The position numbers and the translations under genes are program-made. From JAXMCK01 sp046349395 (GTDB lineage: Bacteria; Pseudomonadota; Alphaproteobacteria; Geminicoccales; Geminicoccaceae), in assembly GCA_046349395.1 (NCBI GenBank), contig JAXMCK010000008.1, forward strand, positions 1 to 64,000: a stretch of 64,000 nt of DNA, written 5' to 3'. The notes beneath the pieces are model-generated. The model did no database searches. It was not told where the DNA came from and worked only from the letters and a program-made list of their open reading frames with translations. The first letter of the stretch is position 1. Each line of letters opens with the position of its first letter. This document shows, one piece after another, positions 22,771 to 30,517 of the stretch.

Positions 22771-24035
22771 CAGGGCAGCACCCCCAGCTCGGCGAAGCTC
22801 AGGAACGGCACCGTCTGGCCCTCCTCGATCGCCTCGAACGCGGCATCGATCTCGATCAGGCCCTCGGCTTCCACCATCGAGGCCAGGATGTTGGAGCCCT
22901 CGCGCGGCACGCGCCGGCCCCAGAGCGAGCCGTCGGCACGGCGCTCCAGCGTGGCGCGGAGAAGTTCGGTCCGGCCGGGCACTCGGCTCATCGAGAAGCC
23001 CGCCCGCACCGGAAAACCGATCGGCTCGCGCCAGCCGCCACCGGCCAAGGCCAGGATCACGGGCCGGGCGAAGCGCAGGAAGCCCACCATCGTCGCCACG
23101 GGGTTGCCCGGCAGGCCGACGAAGGCCGCCTCTCCCAGCCGTCCGAAGGCCAGCGGCCGCCCGGGCTTCATCGCGATCTGCCAGAAGTCGAGCCGGCCCG
23201 ACTCGCCGACCGCCTTCACGACATGGTCCTCGTCGCCGCGCGAGGCCCCGCCAGAGGTCATCAACAGGTCGTGCGCCGCGGCGGCACCGAGCATCGCCTC
23301 ACGCACGGTCCGCACGTCGTCGCGCATGATGCCGAGGTCGGTGACGGTGACCGGAAGTGTCGTCAGCAGCGCCTTCAGGATCGGCCGGTTGGCGTCGAAG
23401 ACGCCGCCCTCCGGCAGGGTATTGCGGGGATCGGCCAGCTCGTCCCCGCTGGAGAAGACGGCGACGCGCAGCCTCTTGCGGACGGGCAACTCGGCCAGGC
23501 CCAGCTCCGCCAGCAGACCCAGATCCTGCGCCCGCAGCCGATGGCCCGCAGCGAGGACCTCCTGCCCCCGACGGACATGCTCGCCGGCCCGGCGGCGGTT
23601 GGCACCGGCCTGCAGCCCCGCGGGCACGAGGACGGAGCCAGCCTCGACGATGGTCGCCTCCTGCATGGCGACGGTGTCCGCACCTTCCGGGATCACCGCG
23701 CCCGTCAGCACACGCACGGCACTGCCGGCAGGCACGACACCGGCGAACGGATGTCCCGCGGCGGCCCTGCCGGGCACGAGGTCGAGGCGCACGGACTCGT
23801 CTTGAAGCGCTGGCCGATGGGCGAAGGCCCAGCCGTCCACCGCGGCATTGTCGAAGGCCGGCACGTCGCGCGGGCTCGTCACGGACCGGGCGAGGATCCG
23901 CCCGATCGCAGCATCGAGGCCGACCGTCTCGGTGCCGACGACGCAGGTCGTCCGCTCCCGCAAGAGGTCGAGCGCCTGCCGAACCGAGATGCCCCGAGCG
24001 AAGGCGAAGCAGTCGCCGGCCCCGGGATCGCTCAT
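22770..24035 (-). CDS. moeA: Molybdopterin molybdenumtransferase
   Basis: 421 residues, normal MoeA length. Signature segments: PAFDNAAVDGWAF (the DNSAMDGYA motif), VPAGSAVRVLTGAVIPEGADTV, LMTSGGASRGDEDHV (TSGGVSVG motif), PGRPLAFG and GLPGNPVA. Inserts molybdate into adenylylated molybdopterin in the cytoplasm. Stop/start overlaps with mobB (ATGA) and the VOC gene give a compact operon. Confidence 0.93.
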   Translation of the reverse strand: MSDPGAGDCFAFARGISVRQALDLLRERTTCVVGTETVGLDAAIGRILARSVTSPRDVPAFDNAAVDGWAFAHRPALQDESVRLDLVPGRAAAGHPFAGVVPAGSAVRVLTGAVIPEGADTVAMQEATIVEAGSVLVPAGLQAGANRRRAGEHVRRGQEVLAAGHRLRAQDLGLLAELGLAELPVRKRLRVAVFSSGDELADPRNTLPEGGVFDANRPILKALLTTLPVTVTDLGIMRDDVRTVREAMLGAAAAHDLLMTSGGASRGDEDHVVKAVGESGRLDFWQIAMKPGRPLAFGRLGEAAFVGLPGNPVATMVGFLRFARPVILALAGGGWREPIGFPVRAGFSMSRVPGRTELLRATLERRADGSLWGRRVPREGSNILASMVEAEGLIEIDAAFEAIEEGQTVPFLSFAELGVLP

Positions 24036-24532
24036 CCGATCCCTGTGCGCGTCAGGATGAAGCTCGCGATCGTCGCCACATCGTCGAGATGGAACTGCGG
24101 CAGGGGCGTGTCGAGGGGCTCGTCCGAGGCGACAGCCATGATGGTGTCGTCTCCCGCCGCCAGCAGGGGCGTGCCGCGCTCCTGGCGGTGCACCTCCAGC
24201 TTGGCATGCGGAAACCGCTTGAAGCCCTCGACCAGCACGAGATCGACGGGTGAGAGGTGAGTGAGCAGGTCGTCCAGCGTCGGCTCCGGCTCTTGGCGCA
24301 GTTCGTGCACCATGATCCAGCGCCGGCCCGTCGCCAGCATCACCTCCGAGGCCCCCGCCTCGCGATGCCGGAACGTGTCCTTGCCGGGCTGGTCCATGTC
24401 GACGTCGTGATGCGCGTGCTTCACGGTCGAGACGCGGACACCCTTCCCCACCAGATGCTCGACCAGACGGACGAGGAGCGTGGTCTTGCCGCTGTTCTTG
24501 TAGCCGACGATGCCGAAGACGGGCTGCTGCAT
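24032..24532 (-). CDS. mobB: Molybdopterin-guanine dinucleotide biosynthesis adaptor
   Basis: 166 residues. P-loop FGIVGYKNSGKTTLLVRLVE at about 6-25, followed by VSTVKHAHHDVDMDQPGKDT and LVLVEGFKRFPHAKLEV, all standard MobB segments. GTP-binding partner of MobA in cofactor maturation. First gene of the mobB-moeA operon; 63 bases of divergent spacer separate it from tusA. Confidence 0.92.
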   Translation of the reverse strand: MQQPVFGIVGYKNSGKTTLLVRLVEHLVGKGVRVSTVKHAHHDVDMDQPGKDTFRHREAGASEVMLATGRRWIMVHELRQEPEPTLDDLLTHLSPVDLVLVEGFKRFPHAKLEVHRQERGTPLLAAGDDTIMAVASDEPLDTPLPQFHLDDVATIASFILTRTGIG

Positions 24533-24595
24533 GGGCCTCGTCTAGGCACGCCCGGATGGCTAGTCTAGCCGCGTCGACGCTGGATCGGGGTCTCC

Positions 24596-24817
24596 TTGGA
24601 GCAGTTGGACACGCGCGGGCTCGCCTGCCCCCTGCCGGTGCTGAAGGCGCGCAAGCGGCTGCAGGCGCTGCCGCCGGGCGACCGGCTGGAGGTGCTGGCG
24701 ACCGATCCGAAGGCCCCGGCCGACTTCCGCCTCTGGTGCAACGAGGCCGGCCACCTCCTCGTTGAGGACGAGGTAACGGGCGACGCGTTCAGGTTCGTGA
24801 TTCAGAAGGGCAGATGA
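24596..24817 (+). CDS. tusA: TusA-family sulfurtransferase
   Basis: 73 residues from TTG 24596 (no ATG available). The motif LDTRGLACPLPVLKARKRL holds the persulfide Cys of the C-P-x-P motif. TusA-like proteins hand sulfur to tRNA thiolation, molybdenum cofactor or other pathways; the adjacent divergent mobB-moeA genes suggest a molybdenum-cofactor link, as inference. The stop overlaps the next ATG (ATGA). Confidence 0.87.
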   Translation: MEQLDTRGLACPLPVLKARKRLQALPPGDRLEVLATDPKAPADFRLWCNEAGHLLVEDEVTGDAFRFVIQKGR

Positions 24818-25977
24818 GCATGGCCGTCCGGCCGGAGATCGAGACGCTGGAGCTGTCCGGCATCGGCAAGATCTCGCACGGTGCGCTGAACCGCGAGGAC
24901 GTCATTCCCCTCTGGTTCGGCGAGAGCGATCTCGTCACCCCCGACTTCATCCGCGACGCCGCCAAGCGGGCACTCGACGCCGGCACCACCTTCTACGGCT
25001 ACACCCGCGGCCAGCTTCCCCTGCGCGAGGCGCTGAAGCGCTATCTCGACCGGCTCTACGGCATCGATGTCCACCCCGACCGGATCAGCTCGCCGGGCTC
25101 GACGATGCTGACGGTCACCATCGCCTGCCAGAAGATCCTCCGCCCCGGCGACGAGGTGATCCTGGTCTCGCCCTACTGGCCGAACATCAGGACCGTCGTC
25201 GAGATCCAGCACGGGCGCACGGTCGACGTCCGCCTGCGCGAGGGACCGGGTCGCTGGTGGCTCGATCTCGACGAGGTGGCGGCCGCGATCACGCCGAGGA
25301 CGCGTGCGGTCTACGTCAACTCGCCGTCCAACCCGACCGGCTGGGTGATGAGCACGGACGAGCAGAAGGCGATGCTCGATCTCTGCCGCAAGCACGGCCT
25401 CGCGATCATCGCCGACGAGGTCTACCACCGGAACGTGCTGGTCGGCGCGGACCCGGCACCCTCCTTCCTCACCGTCGCCGACGAGGAGGAGCCCGTCTTC
25501 GTCCTCAACGGCTTCTCCAAGGCCTGGGCGATGACCGGCTGGCGGCTGGGCTGGATGGTCCACCCGAAGCGCCTTGCCATCCCCATGACCGTGCTGGCCG
25601 AGGTCGCCAACACGGGCTCCACCGCCTTCGTCCAGTATGGAGGCGTGGCGGCACTGGACGAGGGCGAGGACTTCGTGAAGGGCTTCGTCGCCCGCACGCG
25701 CACCAACCGCGACCTCGTCATGTCGATCCTGGCCCCGCATCCGCGCATCGAGATGCTTGAGCCCGAAGGTGCCTTCTACGCCTTCCCGAAGATCCACGGC
25801 ATCACGGACGGCCTCGACTTCGCCAAGCGCGTGCTCGACGAGCAGGCCGTCGGCCTCGCCGCCGGCTACACCTTCGGCAAGGGCAACGAACACCATATCC
25901 GCCTCTGCTTCGCGATCGCCCCCGAAAGACTGGAGGTGGCCCTGCGGCGGATCGTGAACGTGCTGGACAGCCTCTGA
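24814..25977 (+). CDS. PLP-dependent class I/II aminotransferase
   Basis: 387 residues. Fold type I: SPGSTMLTVTIACQKIL, VNSPSNPTGWVMS, AIIADEVYHRNV, and the PLP lysine at about 236 in FSKAWAMTGWRLGW, with HHIRLCFA carrying the carboxylate-binding Arg. Resembles aspartate/aromatic aminotransferases of the AspC family. Amino donor not assignable. Overlaps tusA and is overlapped at its stop by a CTG-initiated DUF2147 gene. Confidence 0.87.
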   Translation: MSMAVRPEIETLELSGIGKISHGALNREDVIPLWFGESDLVTPDFIRDAAKRALDAGTTFYGYTRGQLPLREALKRYLDRLYGIDVHPDRISSPGSTMLTVTIACQKILRPGDEVILVSPYWPNIRTVVEIQHGRTVDVRLREGPGRWWLDLDEVAAAITPRTRAVYVNSPSNPTGWVMSTDEQKAMLDLCRKHGLAIIADEVYHRNVLVGADPAPSFLTVADEEEPVFVLNGFSKAWAMTGWRLGWMVHPKRLAIPMTVLAEVANTGSTAFVQYGGVAALDEGEDFVKGFVARTRTNRDLVMSILAPHPRIEMLEPEGAFYAFPKIHGITDGLDFAKRVLDEQAVGLAAGYTFGKGNEHHIRLCFAIAPERLEVALRRIVNVLDSL

Positions 25978-26405
25978 GGCTCGCTCCCGTCCTGCTGGCG
26001 CTCGCCGCGGGCAACGCCGACGCGTCGCCTGTCGGGACCTGGGTGACCAGGGACGGGCAGGCCCATATCGCCATCGACGCCTGCGAAAACGCCCCCGCCG
26101 CCCTCTGTGGCCGCATCGTCTGGGCCGAGCCACCCATCTCGCCGGAAGAGGCCTACGACCGGCGTAACCCGGATCCGACTCTGAGGGGTCGACCCATCGT
26201 CGGCCTGCCGATCCTGTGGGGTTTCGTCCCCTCTGCCCCGGGAAACTGGACCGGGGGCAAGGTCTACGACCCGACCAGGGGCTCGACCTGGGACGCGAAG
26301 CTGACGCAATCGCAGCCCGACGCCCTCGACATTGCCGGCTGCCTGCTGTTCGTCTGCCTCGGCGAGACTTGGCGCAGGCTCGTGCCGGTCACGTCCAGCG
26401 ACTGA
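25974..26405 (+). CDS. DUF2147 family secreted protein, probable CTG start
   Basis: 143 residues if started at CTG 25974, which overlaps the aminotransferase TGA (CTGA). That start gives a complete signal peptide (RLAPVLLALAAGNADA) followed by SPVGTWVTRDG. The only conventional start nearby, GTG 26043, would remove the signal and the first conserved strand (GTW). DUF2147 landmarks: GTW, C-to-LCGRIVWAEPP, NPDPTLRGRPIVGLPIL, NWTGGKVYDP, GCLLFVC, TWRR. Periplasmic; function unknown. The reading frame is open upstream without ATG, GTG or TTG in the near region. Confidence 0.68.
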   Translation: MRLAPVLLALAAGNADASPVGTWVTRDGQAHIAIDACENAPAALCGRIVWAEPPISPEEAYDRRNPDPTLRGRPIVGLPILWGFVPSAPGNWTGGKVYDPTRGSTWDAKLTQSQPDALDIAGCLLFVCLGETWRRLVPVTSSD

Positions 26406-26428
26406 CCGTCCGCTCTGCGGAGGTGGAG

Positions 26429-27493
26429 ATGGCCGATCCTCCCCCGATCACCGGCGTCCCGACCGGGGCAGTGGCCTTTCTCGGCGTTACCGAGCGCGGC
26501 CCGACCTCGCCCCAACTCGTGACCAACCTCGCCGACTTCGCCCACCTCTTCGGCGCGGCACCGGCACCTGACGCCTATCTCGCCGCGGCGGTCACTGGCT
26601 TCTTCGAGAACGGAGGCAATGAGTGCTTCGTGGTCCGCGTCGCTGATTCAGGCACGGTGGCCGACTTCAAGGCCGCCCTGACCGTCCTGGAGACCGACGA
26701 CTTCCGGCGTGCCACCATCGTCCACGCACCTTATGCCGGTCCCGACAACGACGCGATCGAACAAGCTGTCGTCGACCACTGCAGCAGGATGCCCTTCCGC
26801 TTCGCCGTGCTGGACGGCCCGCCCGAGGCCAACCCCGCCGGGGCCTACCGCCCCGACATCGACAGCCCGAATGCCGCCCTCTACTGGCCGTGGCTGGTCG
26901 TCCCCGATCCCGGCACCGGCGGCACGAGGGTAGTCCCGCCCGGCGGCCATGTCTGCGGGATCTACACGCGCGTCGACACCGCCCGCGGCATCCACAAGGC
27001 GCCGGCTAACGAAGCCATCCAGGGTGTGGTCGACGTTTCGACACACATCTCGACGGCGGGGAACGAGATCCTGACCACGAATGGCATTAACGCCATCCGC
27101 CGCTTCGAGGGACGCGGCATCCTCGTCTGGGGTGCCCGCACGCTCTCGTCCGACCGGGAGTGGCGCTACGTCTCCGTCCGCCGCCTGTGCCTGTATCTCG
27201 AAGCCTCGATCACGGACGGATTGCGCTGGGTCGTCTTCGAGCCCAACGAAGCGTCACTCTGGGCCACCATTCGCGCCGTCGTCTCCGACTTCCTCATTCG
27301 GCAATGGCGTGCAGGTACCCTCCAAGGTACCAAGCCCGAGCAGGCGTTCTTCGTCGCGTGCGGACCGGAGACCATGACCCAGGACGACATCGCGAGCGGC
27401 CGCCTCGTCTGCGAGTTCGGCGTCGCCCCGGTGCGCCCGGCCGAGTTCGTCATCTTCCGCATCGTCCAGTCGACATTTCGGGACCCGCCATGA
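26429..27493 (+). CDS. Contractile tail sheath-like protein, isolated from other phage genes
   Basis: 354 residues from ATG 26429, directly after GGAGGTGGAG. The C-terminal half matches the T4 gp18-like sheath core: KAPANEAIQGVVDVSTHIS, TTNGINAIRRFEGRGILVWG, ARTLSSDREWRYVSVRRLCL, YLEASITDGLRWVVFEPNEA, LW..IRAVVSDFLIRQWRAG, and VGVAPVRPAEFVIFRI-type end. Residues 1-130 resemble the shorter N-terminal half of sheath proteins from contractile injection systems. No tube, baseplate, spike or portal gene is present, and the gene overlaps a haloacid-dehalogenase gene (ATGA). It could be a domesticated sheath with a new role. Confidence 0.85.
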   Translation: MADPPPITGVPTGAVAFLGVTERGPTSPQLVTNLADFAHLFGAAPAPDAYLAAAVTGFFENGGNECFVVRVADSGTVADFKAALTVLETDDFRRATIVHAPYAGPDNDAIEQAVVDHCSRMPFRFAVLDGPPEANPAGAYRPDIDSPNAALYWPWLVVPDPGTGGTRVVPPGGHVCGIYTRVDTARGIHKAPANEAIQGVVDVSTHISTAGNEILTTNGINAIRRFEGRGILVWGARTLSSDREWRYVSVRRLCLYLEASITDGLRWVVFEPNEASLWATIRAVVSDFLIRQWRAGTLQGTKPEQAFFVACGPETMTQDDIASGRLVCEFGVAPVRPAEFVIFRIVQSTFRDPP

Positions 27494-28170
27494 CCCACGT
27501 CACGCTCGCCTTCGACGTCTACGGCACACTTGTCGACCCGCAGGGGCTCGTCGGCGAGCTGGAGCACGATGCCGGTCGCAAGGCGATCGCCGTCTCCGCC
27601 CTCTGGCGCGAGAAGCAGGTGGAGTACGCCTTCCGCCGCGGGCTCATGGGCGCCTACGTCCCGTTCGACCTCTGCACGGCGCACGCCCTGGAGTTCGCCT
27701 GCCGCACCCACTCCATCGCTCTCGATCAAAGCCGCCGCGCCCACCTCTTGGCGGCCTACCGGAAACTGCCGGCCTTCACGGATGCCAAGCCCGCCCTGGA
27801 AATCCTGCGCGACGCCGGCCACCGGCTCTATGCCTTCTCCAACGGTCCCACGGCCGACATCGACGCCGTGCTGGGCCACGCCGAGCTGCACCGCTTCTTC
27901 ATCGGCATCGTCAGTGCCGACGAGGTCCGCCGCTTCAAGCCCGACCCTGCCCTCTACGCCCATGCCCGCCGCGCCACCGGGGCGGGCTCCGGACCTATCT
28001 GGCTCGTTTCGGGCAATATCTGGGACGCGCTGGGTGCGCGTGGTGCGGGCTGGGACGCCGCCTGGGTCCGCCGCAGCGCCGACAAGCTGCAGGATCCCTG
28101 GGAGATCGAGCCAACGGTGACCATCGGCGATCTCACCGAAATGGCGGGTCACCTCGGCCAGCGGACGTGA
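27490..28170 (+). CDS. HAD superfamily hydrolase, haloacid dehalogenase type II-like
   Basis: 226 residues. Nucleophile motif FDVYGTLVDP (Asp about 9), motif II FSNG, motif III lysine in RRFKPDPALY and motif IV SGNIWDALGARGAGWDAAW, which is the SxNxWDxxGAxxxG pattern of L-2-haloacid dehalogenases. Hydrolyses a C-halogen or phosphate bond in the cytosol. Translationally coupled to the sheath gene upstream. Also resembles haloacetate dehalogenases; true substrate unproven. Confidence 0.85.
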   Translation: MTHVTLAFDVYGTLVDPQGLVGELEHDAGRKAIAVSALWREKQVEYAFRRGLMGAYVPFDLCTAHALEFACRTHSIALDQSRRAHLLAAYRKLPAFTDAKPALEILRDAGHRLYAFSNGPTADIDAVLGHAELHRFFIGIVSADEVRRFKPDPALYAHARRATGAGSGPIWLVSGNIWDALGARGAGWDAAWVRRSADKLQDPWEIEPTVTIGDLTEMAGHLGQRT

Positions 28171-28244
28171 ACGGCGTCGCGTTCGACAGCCGCTGAGCGT
28201 ACACCCCTGGCGCGGAGCCAACCGTCACCTTGCAGGGGGGTGCG

Positions 28245-29393
28245 ATGGTCGAGGTCGTGCGCTGGGCGTTCGTCGTCATCATGCTGCTGGCCGTGCTCGT
28301 CTCGGCCCTCTACCGAAGGACCGGCATCATGTCCGGTTGGCGCACGGGAGCGCGGCAGCCGGGAGACGGCGACTTCGTCGAGCTTTGGCGCCTCGCCTAC
28401 GCCACCGGTCTTGGCGGCACCGCAGCCTTGCGTCCCTTCCTCCGCGCCGACGCGGCGGAGCTTTCGGCATCCTCCCCACCAGCCGCCTATCGCGATGCGC
28501 TGGAAACGCCCGAGTTCGTCCGGCTGCCCTGGATCCTCGCCTTCTGCTTCTGCATCCTCGTCGTCGGCTTCTCGTCCTTCGTCTTGGTCGGTCCGGTCGA
28601 GAAAATCGCACCCGATCTCTCGACGATGCTGTTCGGCGGCCCCGAGATGCACTCGCGCATCGACGGCAGCCCGGCCGCCAAGAACTTCGTCCCCTACCAG
28701 CTGAACGCGCTGAACTGGATGATGACCGCCTTCCTCGGCGGCTACATCTGGTCGATCGGTTACCTGCTCTGGCGGATGGGCCAGCGCGACGTCACCGGAC
28801 ACGCGTACAACACGATCAGTGTACGGATGCTGGTGGCGGGCCTCCTGGCGGTCGTCCTCTTCCACATCTTCCGCAACTGGACCGGCATCGAAGGCTATGT
28901 CCTGCTTCTGCCCCTGGCGGCGGGCCTGACGCCGCAATGGGTGATGATCTGGCTACTGCGTTGGATCCAGCAGAAGCTGCAGTCAGCGGACGAGAAGGAG
29001 ACGGACCTCAGCCCGAAGCTGATCGAGGGCATCGACGAGATGGTGCGGGCACGGCTGTCCGAAGCCGGGGTCGACGATGCGCAGGGCCTGGCCTCGGCCA
29101 ACCCGCTGCGCCTCGCGATCCAGACGCCCTTCACCTTCTCGTCCGTCCTCGACTGGACAGGCCAGGCGCTGCTGCTCGTCTACGCCAAGCCCGACAAATT
29201 CCGGGACCTCTCCGAGCGCGGCGTGCGGACCGCATATGAACTCGTGGCCCTGCCCGACGACGCACGCAACACCATCGGCACGGCGCTCGGCCTCGACCTC
29301 GGCCCCATCGTCGGCTCCCTCCGAGTGGACCCCTCCTACCTCCGCTACGCCGAGATCGTCCGCCGGATGAACGCGCTTCCGGGACCGGCCTGA
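28245..29393 (+). CDS. Unknown membrane protein with five hydrophobic segments and a soluble C-terminus
   Basis: 382 residues from ATG 28245 (GGGGGG before it; TTG 28230 is an alternative). Hydrophobic segments at about 6-22, 96-116, 154-177, 194-212 and 217-240. Residues about 250-382 are soluble: a helix-hairpin-helix-like stretch (KLIEGIDEMVRARL, SEAGVDDAQGLASANPLRLA), then QTPFTFSSVLDWTGQALLL and a helical tail. I do not recognise the family. It lies 74 bases after the HAD gene and on the same strand as the sheath gene, so a shared function is possible. Codon use looks native. Confidence 0.75.
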   Translation: MVEVVRWAFVVIMLLAVLVSALYRRTGIMSGWRTGARQPGDGDFVELWRLAYATGLGGTAALRPFLRADAAELSASSPPAAYRDALETPEFVRLPWILAFCFCILVVGFSSFVLVGPVEKIAPDLSTMLFGGPEMHSRIDGSPAAKNFVPYQLNALNWMMTAFLGGYIWSIGYLLWRMGQRDVTGHAYNTISVRMLVAGLLAVVLFHIFRNWTGIEGYVLLLPLAAGLTPQWVMIWLLRWIQQKLQSADEKETDLSPKLIEGIDEMVRARLSEAGVDDAQGLASANPLRLAIQTPFTFSSVLDWTGQALLLVYAKPDKFRDLSERGVRTAYELVALPDDARNTIGTALGLDLGPIVGSLRVDPSYLRYAEIVRRMNALPGPA

Positions 29394-29531
29394 TCGCGGC
29401 CGCGTCGCCGTTCGTAGCGCAACGCTTCCATTCCCAGGCGAGCGCTTGACCGCCCCTGCCCGCTTGCGCGAGGGTTGTAGCATCAGGGTGAGAACAGGCG
29501 GGGCTACTGCCCGCTTCAGGGAGGCGTGGAC

Positions 29532-30491
29532 ATGCGTGCAAGGCGCGACGTGATTCTCGGTGCCGTGCTGACGGCGGCCCTCTTGGGCGGGTCCGCCAGG
29601 GCCGACGACAAGTTCACCGTCGGCTACTCCCAGTTCTGGGGCACCAATCCCTTCCTCGTCACCATGGCGAACGGGGCCAAGAAGGCGATCGCCGAACAGG
29701 CCGCCAAGGGTGTGACGGTCGACATGATCCTCACCAATGGCGGCGACACCGACACGACGAAGCAGGTGGCCGACCTCGAGGATCTCTACGCCCAGGGCAT
29801 CCAGGGCCTCATCCTCTTCCCCGGCGACAGCATCGTCCTCGCCGAGCCGGTGAAGAACATCTACAACAAGGAAGGTATTCCCGTCGTCGTCACCGACATT
29901 GGCCTGCAGTCGGGCAAGTGGGACACCTTCATCATCACCGACAACTATGCCGGCGGGCAGTCGGCGGCCGAGTTGATGGCGAAGAACGTGCCCCCCGGTG
30001 CCAAGGTCATCACCTTCGACCACGCCCCCGGCAACGACAATGCGCAGATGCGGCAGAAGGGCTTCGAGGACAAGGCAAAGGAGCTCGGCCTCGCCGTCCA
30101 GCCCGAGAAGTTCCTGAAGCTGTCGCTCGAAGAAGGCCGCAAGCTGATGGAGGACACGCTGACCTCCATCCCGGACATCAAGGGTGTCTTCTTCTTCAAC
30201 CAGGCGGTCGCGCAGGGTGCCTATGCAGCTCTCGAAGCCGCCAATCGGACCGACGTGAAGCTCGTCTCCTTCGACCTGGATCCCGTCTCCTACCAGATGG
30301 TGAAGGACGGCAAGATCCTGGGCCTCGTCGTCCAGGACCCGTTCAAGATGGGCTATGAGGGCATGAACTCGATGGTCACGAAGCTCCAGGGCGGCACGCC
30401 CGTCGAGCGGATGGACATTCCGACGAAGCTCCTGACCAAGGAGAACGCGGCCGAGTTCGCCAACGACCCGCAGGTGACGGGCGGACAGTAA
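29532..30491 (+). CDS. Sugar ABC transporter periplasmic substrate-binding protein (RbsB type)
   Basis: 319 residues from ATG 29532 (GGGAGG upstream; an in-frame GTG at 29526 is possible). Signal MRARRDVILGAVLTAALLGGSARA. Periplasmic-binding-protein-like I fold: TVGYSQFWGTNPFLVTMANG, DLEDLYAQGIQGLILFPGD, TDNYAGGQSAAELMAKNVPP, ...FFFNQAVAQGAYAALEAA. Delivers a sugar to the ABC importer that follows. Adjoining catabolic genes point to a deoxyhexose or similar sugar. Confidence 0.88.
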   Translation: MRARRDVILGAVLTAALLGGSARADDKFTVGYSQFWGTNPFLVTMANGAKKAIAEQAAKGVTVDMILTNGGDTDTTKQVADLEDLYAQGIQGLILFPGDSIVLAEPVKNIYNKEGIPVVVTDIGLQSGKWDTFIITDNYAGGQSAAELMAKNVPPGAKVITFDHAPGNDNAQMRQKGFEDKAKELGLAVQPEKFLKLSLEEGRKLMEDTLTSIPDIKGVFFFNQAVAQGAYAALEAANRTDVKLVSFDLDPVSYQMVKDGKILGLVVQDPFKMGYEGMNSMVTKLQGGTPVERMDIPTKLLTKENAAEFANDPQVTGGQ

Positions 30492-30517
30492 TCGCCAGCG
30501 GCCGCTCGGGGCCGCCC

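Noticed and set aside
21739..23805. Plus-strand frame of nearly 690 codons across the FAD oxidoreductase, VOC and moeA genes
   Set aside because: Spans three well-supported minus-strand genes in shadow; low-complexity composition.
26429..29393. A prophage or contractile injection cluster
   Set aside because: Only the sheath protein is phage-like; neighbours are metabolic or unknown and no structural or lysis genes are present.
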